64,000 nucleotides of DNA from an uncultured Clostridiaceae bacterium (GTDB lineage: Bacteria > Bacillota > Clostridia > TANB77 > CAG-465). The stretch is from the NCBI GenBank assembly GCA_947381905.1, contig CANCXL010000009.1, forward strand, positions 1 through 64,000, written 5' to 3'. Position numbers and translations under genes: made by a program. The notes under the pieces are model-generated. The model was not told the DNA's origin. It searched no databases and saw nothing but the letters and a program-made list of their open reading frames with translations. Shown here in pieces: positions 63,608 to 64,000 of this stretch. The first letter of the stretch is position 1, and every line of letters begins with the position of its first letter.

Positions 63608-64000
63608 TTACTTTACTTTTTTCTTTTTAAGTATTGTTGTAGTTATTCCTACTACTGATAGAATTAGTATTGATGCCATTGCCATTACTGCAATATCTCC
63701 TGTGTTTGTTACTTCAAATACTATTCCTTCTTTTGTTTTATCATTTGCTTCAAATGTTAGTCCTGTCATATCTTCGTCTATCTCATATCCTTCTGGGGCT
63801 ACCATTTCTTCAAATCTATATGTTCCATATGGTACATTCTCTATTACATATTCTCCATTTTCATCTGTTACTGCTTCTTTTACTAAGTATATTGTTTCTC
63901 CATTTTCATTTACATAGTCTTTTCCTTCTTTATTTGTTAGTACTATTGTAAATACACATCCTTCAAGTGGCTCTCCTGTTTTACTATCTTTCTTTACTAC
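63608..64000 (-). CDS. C-terminal end of a third Cna-B surface protein (cut by window edge)
   Basis: The frame is open to the right edge: 130 codons reading VVKKDSKTGEPLEGCVFTIV, a last Cna-B/SpaA domain (GTYRFEEMVAPEGYEID), then VTNTGD, a hydrophobic helix and KKKKVK. It is closest to the end of paralog 1 (KVDDETGEPLKGCVFSIVL, VTNTGDIAVIAI). The array of related adhesins therefore continues upstream of the window. The start is not visible. Confidence 0.85.
   Translation of the reverse strand, partial: VVKKDSKTGEPLEGCVFTIVLTNKEGKDYVNENGETIYLVKEAVTDENGEYVIENVPYGTYRFEEMVAPEGYEIDEDMTGLTFEANDKTKEGIVFEVTNTGDIAVMAMASILILSVVGITTTILKKKKVK

Overview
The window is AT-rich chromosomal DNA from a spore-forming member of the Clostridia, most likely an uncultured gut lineage (inference). 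The evidence is a glmS ribozyme, T-box leaders on pheS and ileS, a SpoIVB sporulation peptidase, a clostridial order of the division and cell wall (dcw) genes with DUF881 and small-basic-protein genes, consensus sigma-A promoters with 17-base spacers, and normal use of TAA, TAG and TGA as stops. No rRNA, tRNA, CRISPR array, prophage or insertion sequence was recognised.

Layout. 1-6.5 kb (minus): the start of an ASCH-domain gene, then a six-gene operon of surface and unknown proteins. The operon opens with a secreted glucosaminidase-like protein ending in a dockerin-like module and closes with a membrane-anchored protein starting with a cohesin-like domain. 6.7-10.8 kb (plus): glmS under its ribozyme, then a glutamine synthetase. 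10.8-13 kb (minus): a class A penicillin-binding protein. 13.0-14.3 kb holds almost no protein-coding sequence but is dense in RNA elements: three tandem homologous small RNA units, a longer structured RNA unit with a LexA-like box in its promoter, and a small gene whose start lies inside mutually exclusive hairpins. 14.4-17 kb (minus): era, yqzL, recO and an anchored protein. 17.2-18.7 kb (plus): an S1-domain protein and two small cysteine-containing proteins. 18.7-22.8 kb (minus): smpB, a secreted coiled-coil protein, and a membrane protein/zinc peptidase pair. 22.9-27.8 kb: a D,D-carboxypeptidase, pheT, pheS and the pheS T-box. 27.9-32 kb (minus): small accessory genes, spoIVB and a TIGR04086 membrane protein. 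32-34 kb: two genes, each broken by one in-frame stop.

34-45.7 kb (minus) is the dcw cluster, transcribed mraZ, rsmH, ftsL, spoVD-type PBP, murE, mraY, ftsW-type, murG, divIB, DUF881, sbp. A second, nearly identical copy of the LexA-box RNA sits between mraZ and rsmH, and a terminator-like hairpin lies between ftsL and the PBP gene. 46-50.3 kb holds a cysteine desulfurase and three unrecognised proteins. 50.3-53.9 kb is ileS with a T-box. 53.9-64 kb is a tandem array of giant thioester-domain/Cna-B adhesins (two complete, the third cut by the window end) with a signature of recent gene conversion.

The best candidates for undescribed biology are the duplicated RNA with the LexA-like box, the tandem small RNA family with compensatory base changes, and the start-codon hairpin switch of the 94-residue ORF. 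These calls come from reading the sequence. No database search or folding calculation was run.
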